From positions 1-64,000 of the forward strand of contig CBFHTO010000011.1 in assembly GCA_965658765.1 (NCBI GenBank): DNA of 64,000 bases, read 5' to 3'. The notes beneath the pieces were generated by a model that saw only the letters and a program-made list of their open reading frames with translations, searched no databases and was not told the origin of the DNA. A program made the translations under genes and the position numbers. This document shows positions 52,830-61,078 of the stretch, in pieces. This stretch comes from Glaciecola sp965658765 (GTDB taxonomy: Bacteria > Pseudomonadota > Gammaproteobacteria > Enterobacterales > Alteromonadaceae). Every line of letters starts with the position of its first letter. The first letter of the stretch is position 1.

Positions 52830-53045
52830 TTATGCCGATTCAGCAAGAGCATTAGATTTTTCGACTCGCAATGCGGTCGTATTCATATTGTTTCTTAGCC
52901 ACATGCTACGCACACCGCCCGCGCTAATATCAACACCTAGGGCTTCACTGAGCTTTATCGCAACTTTCTGCTGACCAAGGTGAGGGTTTTCAATTGAGAA
53001 TTGCACAATCAAAGAGTAATTGGAAATCTCATCAATTTCATGGTT
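52830..53045 (-). pseudogene. transposase N-terminal remnant
   Basis: An open frame of about 71 codons without a proper start. The segment IENPHLGQQKVAIKLSEALGVDISAGGVRSMWLRNNMNTTALRV resembles the helix-turn-helix region before the DDE domain in IS481/IS3-type transposases (pattern NPxLGQxxVA...SxxGVRxxWLRxxM). No catalytic domain and no terminal repeats remain. Its family is assigned by eye only. Confidence 0.55.
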
Positions 53046-53054
53046 TTAATTTAG

Positions 53055-53723
53055 GGGGATAGGTCAGCAGGTGTAAATAAACTAAAAAATTTTCAAAAAA
53101 AACTTCCTGAACACTATGATGATATAATGGCTTCGGTGACGGAGTTTTATACAAATTCAGGCGAGTTTTACAATAAAGTATATGATCTCGAAAGAGCACA
53201 CATTAAAGACGCGCATAGTTATTTATTAACAGAAACAACTTGGTACCACTTGCTAAGAAACGAGAAATATAACGAAGAAATGATTGACTTTTATCTAAAC
53301 GATCCATATTACAAAAACATCGTGGCGCGTTATAAATTCGATAACAGGAATGGTGGAATACAAAGGAGATATCAAACATACGCAATGAGTTTGTTTCTTC
53401 ATTTGCGAGAAGAACTGAATATTGAAATGCCATTGGATCCAACAATTACTGCTATGCTAGGAAAAGCTAAAGGCGTCCAATTGGAAAAATATATTGGCAC
53501 ATATAATAACGACGTTCACGGTATTGCGGATATACAAAGCAAAGCAGGGTATTTAACTTATAATAACTATGTCTACACGTTCAATAGCTAACATTCGGCT
53601 GCCTGGTTGTTGTCAGATGAATATAGCCTCGAGTTTAAAGAAGACGAATTTGGCAACATAATTAGTTTTGTGTCTCAGGGTCCTAATTCTAGTGCTACGT
53701 TCACAAAAGTAAGAGCACAATAG
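53055..53723 (+). pseudogene. broken gene with an in-frame stop (DUF3471-like C-terminus)
   Basis: A frame with no clear start runs through MASVTEFYTNSG at 53127. It meets TAA at 53589-53591, then continues in the same frame for 43 codons (WLLSDEYSLEFKEDEFGN, then IISFVSQGPNSSATF) to TAG at 53721. The part around 53457-53723 (YIGTYNNDVHGIADI, a beta-rich tail ending in KVRAQ) looks like the C-terminal lipocalin-like domain of serine hydrolase-type proteins. The stop seems to have split one protein; function cannot be assigned. An N gap is close by, so sequencing error is possible. Confidence 0.55.
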
Positions 53724-53819
53724 ACCAACTGTTGAGTTTGAATATCACGTTAATCCACCGTGTTCTTCAGCTTACCCATTTGACTTCGATTACTACAAAC
53801 AATGTACTCAAGTGAACTG
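53713..53819 (+). pseudogene. short gene fragment before the assembly gap
   Basis: A 35-codon open frame (PTVEFEYHVNPPCSSAYPFD, then FDYYKQCTQVN and stop) with protein-like composition but no start. It overlaps the end of the previous broken frame in another phase. Not recognised; it may be the tail of a gene lost or collapsed at the gap. Confidence 0.3.
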
Positions 53820-53826
53820 AGCATTG

Positions 53827-53836
53827 NNNNNNNNNN
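53827..53836. other. assembly gap (10 N)
   Basis: Ten N in the sequence. The true length of the missing DNA is unknown. It falls among decayed fragments and near a repeat, which suggests a repeat-caused join. Confidence 0.95.
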
Positions 53837-53838
53837 GA

Positions 53839-53961
53839 TACTTCGGTAAACCTGCGTTTGATCTGGTTACTCAAGGCATTACTACAACCGCCAAACTCGT
53901 TGAGGTCGAAATTCACGGCAGGCGCAATATACCTTTTGTTGAAGAGTATAAGAAGAATTAA
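53839..53961 (+). pseudogene. C-terminal gene fragment after the gap
   Basis: Forty codons to a stop (YFGKPAFDLVTQGITTTAKL, then VEVEIHGRRNIPFVEEYKKN). It has no start because it runs into the gap. Not recognised. Its last codons and stop lie inside the 31-bp direct repeat. Confidence 0.4.
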
Positions 53962-53974
53962 AGCTATTTGCTAC
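53944..53974. repeat. 31-bp direct repeat, copy 1
   Basis: Positions 53944-53974 (begins GAGTATAAGAAG, ends TTTGCTAC) are identical to 57057-57087. The two copies bracket the glycine-rich lipoprotein and glutaredoxin genes. Confidence 0.95.
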
Positions 53975-54358
53975 CCCCTGTGACAGGTGTCTTTTTGACT
54001 AGATTGGTTCGTTGAAATGTCGAATTGTGGGAGTGTTTTATGGCGTGTTAGTTTGCAATGTCTTGCGACGATAGGCCTTTGGTACAGGAAATGGGGAATT
54101 GAAGCGCGAATAGCCCCACCATTTACTAGCGTTTTTCTTTACTCTTGCAGCAGTAAATTGAGCCTACGCCCCAAAATTGAAGTCACGTTGACTAGTGAAA
54201 TCGTTTCCGTATTGTTCTTCAGGTGGTGCACGCAAAGGTGGCAACTGTGGCGGTTGCGCAGACACTGGGTACTTTTTATCCAAATGCTTCAGTGCGCACT
54301 ATGCACTTTATAGCTTTATAATTGCCTCAACTTTGAGCAATACGCTGAGCAGCAAAGA
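53975..54358. other. non-coding stretch before the glycine-rich gene
   Basis: About 380 bp. Open frames here (for instance 54017-54313) have unnatural composition and no ribosome site, so I do not call them. Probably degenerate sequence. Confidence 0.4.
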
Positions 54359-54399
54359 AAGCGCTACCTTCGCTTGAACACATAAACGAGGTAACGCTT
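54359..54399 (-). terminator. probable terminator of the glycine-rich lipoprotein gene
   Basis: A long inverted repeat: AAGCG-C-TACCTTCG (54359-54372) against CGAGGTA-A-CGCTT (54387-54399), followed on the minus strand by TTTCTTT. It starts 17 bp past the stop codon. Confidence 0.65.
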
Positions 54400-54415
54400 T
54401 ACGATTTATCTTAAC

Positions 54416-56395
54416 TTAAAAGTTTTGCCCTGCCGCGGTGCCCGTGCCAGATGATGGATTACCATCTGCGCCGGCCTGACCAAGCGTAAACGTGTTACCC
54501 TCTAGCGTTGGGGTTGATGCGTCAGTGGGGTCGGCATCATATATACCAATACTCCAGCCACCTTTACCGGCCGCTTGCTCGCGCGCAATAATCGCACTGC
54601 CACCGTTGCCGCCATCGCCGGTTGTAATTTGGTTGTTGCTGATGGTCGCAAAGGTATCAGGATTTAGCACAATACCAAACGAAGGCCCGCCGCCACCAGA
54701 AGCGCCAATACCGCCGTCACCGCCTGTGCCGCCTGCACCACCGTCGCCGCCGTTGCCTGAGTTGCTGCTGTTGCCATCTTCACCAGAGCCACCCGAGCCA
54801 CCAGCACCGCCTTGTGCGCCTAGACCGCCAATACCACCTATACCGCCGTTCCCGCTGGTAATCGTGTTGTCTTTGATATCATTTAAGGTACCGCCCACCA
54901 CGTAAACCGCGATTGATGCGCCGCCCGACGATGCGCCAAAACCGCCGTTGCCGCCTTCCCCTCCTTCGCCGCCGCCACCACCGCCGCCGCCATTAAACCC
55001 TAAGAAGCTTGAGCCACCGCCTCCGCCGCCGCCACCGCCATAACCGTCGGCTCCTTTTCCGCCCGGCGAACCACTTGAAACCGCAAAGCGTCCACCGTTA
55101 GTGAAGCGACCAAACCCGCTACCACCGGTACCCGTGTTACCATCTACGCCATTGTTGCCATCTTGACCATCGGTGCCGTCATTTCCGGCCCCACCTGCTG
55201 ATCCACCATTACCGCCGCGGCCGCCGTTAGCACCAGCGTTGCCAGCTTCGCTTGAGCCATTCCCACCATTGCCGCCATCGCCACCACCTTTAACGATTCC
55301 CGCACCGGCGCCATTGCCCCCGTCGTCGTCATCTGCATTACCGCCATCGCTGCCGATGTCACCGTCGCCGGTATTATTGTTTGAAGCGTTGCGCGCACTT
55401 GTGGGCGCAGCACCCGTTGTTATGTCGTTACCAATTAAGCTAAAAGAGGCAACGGTATCTGCATATACACCGTACAAGGTGCCTGAAGAGTTATCGAAAG
55501 GATGATCAGCTATTTCAATGGTGTTGTTTCGAACCATCAGCGCAACCAAGTTATTGCCCGATATAGCAATTGGGTTGTCGTTTACATTTATGTTTTGAAG
55601 GTCAAGTAGTAGGTCGAGCCCTGACACTTCTATATATTCGCTGGTATTAAAATAGTGCATCCCGCGAGGGTTATCGGTGATTACAGGGGTGCGATTATTT
55701 ACTTCATCGCGTTGCCAATCGGCTAAATATCCGCCGTAAAAACTAATATTCTGATTGATGTTTGAAGCACTGTTTTCCCAGAGTTGAAACATCGTGTCAT
55801 CGCTGGGTGTTTTAATATAAAAGTCTGTGTCTTGATTATCGTCAATGCTTTGCTGCAGTACACTAGCAAGTTCTGTAAATGGCGCATCTATTGAGCCATC
55901 AGAGGTGCCGGTAAATTCAGCATCTATAAACACTGCCGTATCAACATCTTCAAGCACCATAACTAATATCGATGCAGTATCGCTTGCGCCGTTTGCTCTG
56001 GCGCTTACTTCAAATCGGAATGTCCCTACCTCGTCAGGAGCACTAAAGCTCGCAGTGGCAGAGTCAAAGCCGTTGGTATTCGTTACTGCTTCTCCCGTTA
56101 CTTGCGTCCAACTGTAGGTAATGGAGTCTCCGTCAGGGTCGCTTGCGGTAGCAGTGAGACTAACAGCGTCGCCAGCGCTGACAATGATTCTCTCGTCTAC
56201 ACTCACAACAGGCGGATTGTCGCGCGCCGGGGGAGGCGTTGGTATTGGTGTGCTACCGCTATCGCCTCCGCCACCACCACAAGCAGAAAGTCCTAATACA
56301 GACACAATCGCAATGCTCAGTAGTGATGGCTTCCAAGGGTTTATCTTTGTTTGACTTATTTGGGCGTGTTGAATGTTTGTTAATGAATAATTCAC
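54416..56395 (-). CDS. glycine-rich surface lipoprotein with PKD-like domain
   Basis: 659 residues, GTG start with AAGGAAG upstream. Lipobox LSAC (36-39) precedes Gly and a Pro linker. Residues about 60-150 form a PKD/Ig-like domain (VSLTATASDPDGDSITYSWTQVTGE). Residues 150-330 look like a parallel beta-helix (DUF1565-like: GSIDAPFTELASVLQ, ISFYGGYLADWQR, IEVSGLDLLL, NNLVALMVRNNTIEI). Then about 230 residues of Gly/Gly-Asn-Gly tracts (GGNGGNGSS, GGAGGSGGSG) resemble PE_PGRS or collagen-like surface proteins, with beta-helix turns between. It is strikingly GC-rich and unlike its neighbours. Likely outer-membrane surface exposed; the function is unknown. Confidence 0.8.
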   Translation of the reverse strand: MNYSLTNIQHAQISQTKINPWKPSLLSIAIVSVLGLSACGGGGGDSGSTPIPTPPPARDNPPVVSVDERIIVSAGDAVSLTATASDPDGDSITYSWTQVTGEAVTNTNGFDSATASFSAPDEVGTFRFEVSARANGASDTASILVMVLEDVDTAVFIDAEFTGTSDGSIDAPFTELASVLQQSIDDNQDTDFYIKTPSDDTMFQLWENSASNINQNISFYGGYLADWQRDEVNNRTPVITDNPRGMHYFNTSEYIEVSGLDLLLDLQNINVNDNPIAISGNNLVALMVRNNTIEIADHPFDNSSGTLYGVYADTVASFSLIGNDITTGAAPTSARNASNNNTGDGDIGSDGGNADDDDGGNGAGAGIVKGGGDGGNGGNGSSEAGNAGANGGRGGNGGSAGGAGNDGTDGQDGNNGVDGNTGTGGSGFGRFTNGGRFAVSSGSPGGKGADGYGGGGGGGGGSSFLGFNGGGGGGGGEGGEGGNGGFGASSGGASIAVYVVGGTLNDIKDNTITSGNGGIGGIGGLGAQGGAGGSGGSGEDGNSSNSGNGGDGGAGGTGGDGGIGASGGGGPSFGIVLNPDTFATISNNQITTGDGGNGGSAIIAREQAAGKGGWSIGIYDADPTDASTPTLEGNTFTLGQAGADGNPSSGTGTAAGQNF

Positions 56396-56788
56396 GTGCT
56401 CTTCCTTTCACATTAATAAAATAGCTATGCATTTTGTGGGTAACTTGAACGATAGATTGTTTGTTCATTTAATTAATGCGTGAAACGAGCATAAAACCCC
56501 TCATGCTGGATATATTTTTTTGAGCGATGTTGTGAAACTTGTGAAAAAACAAATAGTTTTTTGAGGAGTAATGTACCGAATAGACCTTTGCAAAATACGT
56601 ATGAATTTACGAATCGTGAAGCCAAAAACCAATGGCCATTGGGAAGTGAGGGAAAGTGAGGTAAACGTTATGCAATACACTTGAATCGACTAGACTTCGC
56701 TATTCAATAATCCAACATTGCCCTCGACGACGTACCTATTTGTTAAGGCTATCGTATCTATTCAAACAATCGAACACAGAGGTGATGA
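56396..56788. other. intergenic region upstream of lipoprotein and glutaredoxin
   Basis: A 393-bp divergent spacer that should hold promoters for both flanking genes. AT-rich, with no clear -35/-10. A 37-codon frame at 56571 has its GGAG only 2 nt before the ATG and is not called. Confidence 0.4.
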
Positions 56789-57028
56789 ATGACACAGACA
56801 GCTACGCTATATAGAATGAAAACAGACAAACACACGTGTCCGTTTGGTTTAAGAGCGAAGGATTTACTCAAAAGGAAAGGATTCAACGTCGATGACAAGG
56901 TGCTTAACACGAGAGACGAGATTGAAAAAGTAAAGTCTGAGCTTAATGTAAAAACAACACCTCAAGTGATCATTAATGAGAAGCAGGTAGGTGGATTCGA
57001 GGACTTGCAAGCGTATTTCGGTAAATAA
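56789..57028 (+). CDS. small glutaredoxin (CPFG active site)
   Basis: 79 residues; thioredoxin-fold glutaredoxin with a one-active-Cys-type CPFG motif (residues 17-20), the cis-Pro in KTTPQVIINEKQ and the GGFEDLQAYF end, the GSH-binding GG. Start with GAGGTG about 7 nt upstream. In other bacteria the same domain is often fused to a membrane segment; here it is alone. Confidence 0.85.
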   Translation: MTQTATLYRMKTDKHTCPFGLRAKDLLKRKGFNVDDKVLNTRDEIEKVKSELNVKTTPQVIINEKQVGGFEDLQAYFGK

Positions 57029-57056
57029 ACAAAAAACGATAGTAGATCCAAGGTTC

Positions 57057-57087
57057 GAGTATAAGAAGAATTAAAGCTATTTGCTAC
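57057..57087. repeat. 31-bp direct repeat, copy 2
   Basis: Identical to 53944-53974, spaced 3113 bp. It overlaps the 3' end of the small membrane-protein gene on the minus strand. Confidence 0.95.
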
Positions 57088-57181
57088 TGTAATCTTCCCA
57101 TTTTTTCAAGGAAACGATGAAAAAAACCGCTCCTAGTAGCGACAATCCTATTTGAATACCCGTTAAAATATCATCTGACAT
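57077..57181 (-). CDS. 34-residue single-pass membrane miniprotein
   Basis: MSDDILTGIQIGLSLLGAVF, then FIVSLKKWEDYSSK and TAG. The ATG (57181) has a perfect GGAGG five nt upstream, which is rare by chance. Residues about 6-25 form one hydrophobic helix flanked by an acidic N-terminus and a basic, Trp-containing end, the usual shape of small bacterial membrane proteins that modulate larger partners. Not recognised. The stop lies in repeat copy 2. Confidence 0.6.
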   Translation of the reverse strand: MSDDILTGIQIGLSLLGAVFFIVSLKKWEDYSSK

Positions 57182-57833
57182 GATTACCTCCATTTAATCC
57201 TCATTTCTAGCATTATTTTGGGTTAAGTCTTAGGCCATTAAAATAAGCAATGCATACTCAGTCGAACAAAACACTACTTTAATTACTTTTGACATATTCG
57301 GTCAACTCTCTGTGTTTTATATAATAATTAGTCGAACCTTGAGATGTCATTTTACTATCTCGAAAATTTTACTTCGTTGTTTAATTTACATGGTCAAAAA
57401 TTAGCCTATCATTATTCTACATGTTCGCTACTAATTTTTTCGTCGGACAACGCAGGCTTAGCTGCCTCATGTTCGTATGCAAAGAGTACATAACCAAACC
57501 AATCTAAGTATAGATTGTTAAGGTTGAACGACTATATTCTGTCTCGCAGAAGCCCTTTGAATGTCGAAGGTCGGGTGACTCATATCCGCTCACTCCTGCT
57601 ATCAGCTATCGTTATATCCAAGGGTCTGCTTCATGTCCGTTTCAGCCCCACAGAGTCACTGGCTCAAAAAGACAAACAGTAGATATTCACGAGTTAGGCT
57701 TCAAACTTCCGAGTTGTGCAAGCCGTCATTCAACTGATGAAGGAATCTGATTGTTTGGCTGCCTTAAGGAATTTTTTGTGTTGGGCAGCTCTGAGTGATA
57801 TGTAGGCTACATGTTCACGCCTCAAGCCTAGTA
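57182..57833. other. intergenic region, no gene found
   Basis: About 650 bp between two minus-strand genes. AT-rich at the left, more balanced at the right (57540-57760). No open frame with a good start, no tRNA and no strong terminator. It may hold the miniprotein promoter. Confidence 0.45.
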
Positions 57834-58532
57834 TTAACATTCATCAACATTATAAGCTGCACTATAGGGCTGCTCGAAACAGCGCAGCAACCTATCTAAA
57901 ACCGATAGATTTTGAGGTTTGTCAATAAAGCCATCTGGCATTTGGATATTTGGATTTTCTTTAAGAAACTGCCGTCTCGCATTTTTTTCATCTTCAGAAA
58001 CAGGTATGACAGATAATTCATCTCTTATCTGTTGCAAAGCGTTTTTATCACGCATTAAAAATGCTATTGAACCTTTTGCATACAAGTTCCATGGTTTCTT
58101 TGATTTCGCGGATTCGCCGTCGTTATCAATACTGGCGTTAAAAAAAGCGATTGCAAGAGGATAGTTACCCAAATCAGCGGCTAACTGACCCGCATGCCAC
58201 CTCAAGAGCTTTAATTGGTTTGAATTAATGGCGTTATCGAACAGAATGTAAAGCTCGATGATTTTCTGTGCAGCCGGCTTACAATTATCTTTAAACGATA
58301 AGGTACGCCAGCCTCCATCAAAATTCTGGTCAAAATCATCATAAGACAAGGTCAACAGCCTGTTTAACTCTTCATTGTCGATGCCGCAACGTTGAAATAC
58401 TGCTTGAGTAGAATTATTTAAACTAGAGAAAAATGTTGGTGCTTTGTCGTCCACTTGACTCGCTTTAACTGAAATCGAAAATATGAAACCAGTTATCATT
58501 AGGTATCGCCAATATGTTACAGATTTTTTCAT
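57834..58532 (-). CDS. hypothetical secreted protein
   Basis: 232 residues when started at MKKSVTYWRYLMITGFIFSI (ATG 58532), which gives a proper signal peptide; a 56-residue upstream extension lacks one and is less likely. The mature part is helical and TPR-like (LLTLSYDDFDQNFDGGWRTLS, LRWHAGQLAADLGNYPLAIAFFNASI), with several Cys that could form disulfides (C104, C138, and the two near the end, in the long-frame numbering). No recognised family; possibly periplasmic. Confidence 0.6.
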   Translation of the reverse strand: MKKSVTYWRYLMITGFIFSISVKASQVDDKAPTFFSSLNNSTQAVFQRCGIDNEELNRLLTLSYDDFDQNFDGGWRTLSFKDNCKPAAQKIIELYILFDNAINSNQLKLLRWHAGQLAADLGNYPLAIAFFNASIDNDGESAKSKKPWNLYAKGSIAFLMRDKNALQQIRDELSVIPVSEDEKNARRQFLKENPNIQMPDGFIDKPQNLSVLDRLLRCFEQPYSAAYNVDEC

Positions 58533-58850
58533 TCTTCTTAATCTCAAGTTTAGCTGCGCAGGAATATTAACAGTATACTTTGATGTTTTGAATGTACTAT
58601 TACAAGACAACTTCGCTCTAAATTTCAAATTGCCTATCGTCCTCAATAATTGCAAGCCATTACCTAATTCGCGAAATGAAATCGTCTGCTCATCGCTCAT
58701 AGCTGAAGCTGGAAAACTAAATCGTGAAGGTCCGAAAAACGTAACAGGAGTCAGTCAGAATTGATTAGGCCCTGTTGTTGAAATTGTCAGGTTAGATGAC
58801 GACTAATTCTCGTCATAATCATTTTAGTCTACTACAAATAAAACTAACTT

Positions 58851-59450
58851 TTACTGTTCATGTTTGCCTTCCATGAGAGAACGGTCGAGATCTATCGCTA
58901 ACTCGCTTAGTAGACCACTCATTTTACGGACGGCTTCTTTATAACCCGCTTCTTCCATAACTTTTTTATAGCTAAACGGGACGGATTCCGATTGAGCCGA
59001 AACACCTACCAAATCTTCGTTACCGTAAATAGTAAAATATCCGTTCAATACTACTTCGCCGTCGATGCTAGGGAAAAATTCTGTAATTTCAATGGAAACG
59101 CGTTTGCAATCTTTGCAAGAGCTGACCATATGAAATTTTGCAGACCTTTGATTAAAATTGTCATTTATTACTCGCCAAATACCCGATTGAAGGTCTTCTG
59201 CCCAAAGGTGATGTTTTGCGTAAATAAGCTCAAAACGCCCATCTAGGGTAATCAAATTACGCCTTTTCAAATAGAGCGAAAGTTTAATTGCTTCAAGCAT
59301 TATAACTTTCCCAGAGCGCTCATTTTGTACTTTTGCATTAGTATTCAAGACATAATATGTTGTTTTTATCTTCGTATCAGTACTAGGGCTTGCACAGGCT
59401 CCAAGCAATATACTGCTAACTAGAGCCAAGACCATCTGTTTTAAGTTCAT
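58851..59450 (-). CDS. pqiC: PqiC-like lipoprotein of an Mce transport system
   Basis: 199 residues. Lipobox LGAC (Cys 19), then the PqiC/ABC-transport-auxiliary pattern (TYYVLNTNA, VIMLEAIKLSLYLKRRNLITLDG, FELIYAKHHLWAEDLQSGIWRVI...). Outer-membrane lipoprotein that docks the PqiB tunnel. It overlaps pqiB by 4 bp (ATGA) as the last gene of the operon. Confidence 0.82.
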   Translation of the reverse strand: MNLKQMVLALVSSILLGACASPSTDTKIKTTYYVLNTNAKVQNERSGKVIMLEAIKLSLYLKRRNLITLDGRFELIYAKHHLWAEDLQSGIWRVINDNFNQRSAKFHMVSSCKDCKRVSIEITEFFPSIDGEVVLNGYFTIYGNEDLVGVSAQSESVPFSYKKVMEEAGYKEAVRKMSGLLSELAIDLDRSLMEGKHEQ

Positions 59451-61078
59451 TCCTTAACCTCATTTCGAGTCGGATCTGGGATAATATCTGCTTCACCTTC
59501 GTCGCCAAAAATAAGAATATTCGGGTTTTGTTTTACATCTCTAATTAAAGGCTCTAACAGCTCTAAGTTAGATTGCAATTCCTCGAGGTTATCCTGTAAT
59601 TTTTTATAAAGAGGTGAATCTGCTTGTATACCTTTGAGGGCGCTTTGTGCTTCTTTGAGTGTGTCGTCAAAGGCAATCAATAGCGCTTGAGTAGAAAGCA
59701 GCGTATCTTGGCCTCCTTCAAACAGACTGTCAGCGCTGATAAGTGTTTTTTCTGTTTGATTTAACAAAGACTCAAGTGGTAAGTCATTGAGCTTGGTTAA
59801 TAAGGCATCAGTTTTACTTAAGATACTAGCAAAGCCACTTTGTGAGGTTGGGATCACTACATAATCGCCAAAGTATTCAAGCTCTTTGGACATTGAGTTG
59901 CTCATATCTAAGCTAACTTTCAAATTACCTGTAATATAACTAGAGGTAACCAAACTAGCTGCTAGTCCTGTTTTCAGCCACTCTTGAAACTGTTGATCAA
60001 ACCAGTCGACATTGTAGCCGCCATTACGAGTAATGCGACGAGGTTCCACGTGAATCAATACAGGGATACGTGTTTCATCAGGATCAATTTGATTTGTCTG
60101 GTGAAAACCTAAGTAAGGCAAATGTACACGCCCTATTCTAATACCTCTATACTCTACAGGCGCGCCTTTCAGAAGCCCCCCCACCGAATCTTCAACAAGA
60201 ATGATGTACTCTAAGTATTCATAGCGCCGTGCGTCTGAAATACTCGATTTGCTGGCATACAATTCAAAACTTCTAGATTCTTTTACCTTGTTCCCTAATG
60301 GTAGGTCCTCAGGTACGTCAAACTGGATCCCACCAGCTAGAAAGCTTTCGATTGACGCAACGTCTAGTTCGACTCCTTGAGCGTCTGCTTTTAAATTAAA
60401 TCCACCGGAATTCCAGAAATGAGTGTTGCTCGTAATCAATCCATCATATGGTGCTTGAATAAAAATTCCATAACTTACTTGCCTTGATTCAACGTCGAAG
60501 TTTACTGATTCAACGGCACCGACCTCAAAACCACGATAGATAACGGGGTTGCCAATGTTTAGCGATTTATTGCCTGCGGAGAGCAAAGTCAATTTAAGCC
60601 CTGCTGTGGTTGGTGATGCTATGGGAGGAGAGTCTAAGCCACGGAACTGCTGTGAATAATATTCAGACTTTCCAGGCTCTAATTGTATATACGCTCCTGA
60701 CAAAAGCGTGCCAATACCGCTAATACCACTGGAACCAACTCTAGGTCGCACGACCCAAAATTGCGTATCACTTTGTAAAAAATCTTGCATGTTACGATTT
60801 ATATTCGCAATTGCTTGGATAGAATTCCCTTGTTCTGTAAATTTTATTTCTTTAACTATCCCTATATCGACGTTTCGAAACTTCACTCTTGTCTTGTTTG
60901 CTTCTAAACCTTCCGCGTTTTCAAATTCGATGGTGACTTCGATACCTTGATTCTTCCAGTGCTCGTATACCATGCCAAGACCAATTAAACATGCAATAAA
61001 GGGCAAGAGCCATACTGCCGAAATCCCTTTTTTTGCACTGGTTTTGGCTTTGTATTTTGAGTCTTCGCTTTTATTCAT
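59447..61078 (-). CDS. pqiB: PqiB-like MCE-domain protein
   Basis: 543 residues. One N-terminal TM anchor (about 18-40) and three MCE domains (about 46-140, 160-225, 285-400), each with the GxxV..RGxxIGxV pattern (GNPVIYRGFEVGAVESV, GAPVEYRGIRIGRVHLP), then a C-terminal helical coiled coil. Forms a periplasm-spanning lipid tunnel. Overlaps the upstream pqiA-type gene by 8 bp. A degenerate parS-like sequence lies inside (60042-60057). Confidence 0.88.
   Translation of the reverse strand: MNKSEDSKYKAKTSAKKGISAVWLLPFIACLIGLGMVYEHWKNQGIEVTIEFENAEGLEANKTRVKFRNVDIGIVKEIKFTEQGNSIQAIANINRNMQDFLQSDTQFWVVRPRVGSSGISGIGTLLSGAYIQLEPGKSEYYSQQFRGLDSPPIASPTTAGLKLTLLSAGNKSLNIGNPVIYRGFEVGAVESVNFDVESRQVSYGIFIQAPYDGLITSNTHFWNSGGFNLKADAQGVELDVASIESFLAGGIQFDVPEDLPLGNKVKESRSFELYASKSSISDARRYEYLEYIILVEDSVGGLLKGAPVEYRGIRIGRVHLPYLGFHQTNQIDPDETRIPVLIHVEPRRITRNGGYNVDWFDQQFQEWLKTGLAASLVTSSYITGNLKVSLDMSNSMSKELEYFGDYVVIPTSQSGFASILSKTDALLTKLNDLPLESLLNQTEKTLISADSLFEGGQDTLLSTQALLIAFDDTLKEAQSALKGIQADSPLYKKLQDNLEELQSNLELLEPLIRDVKQNPNILIFGDEGEADIIPDPTRNEVKE
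60042..60057. promoter_or_regulatory. parS-like sequence, two mismatches
   Basis: GGTTCCACGTGAATCA differs from TGTTCCACGTGAAACA only at positions 1 and 14, keeping the CACGTG core. It could bind ParB weakly, or be chance within the coding sequence. Confidence 0.3.

Noticed and set aside
54017..54377. Open frames upstream of the glycine-rich gene
   Set aside because: Composition is unlike a protein, there is no ribosome site, and no recognisable motif.
54492..56354. Pro/Ala/Ser-rich plus-strand frames opposite the glycine-rich lipoprotein
   Set aside because: They are the antisense reading of GGN-codon repeats; the minus frame has a lipobox, domains and start site.
56571..56690. 37-codon open frame after a GAGGAG
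   Set aside because: The ribosome site is only 2 nt from the ATG and the peptide has no feature of a small protein.
57182..57833. Possible gene in the 650-bp gap
   Set aside because: No frame of useful length with a start and ribosome site on either strand.
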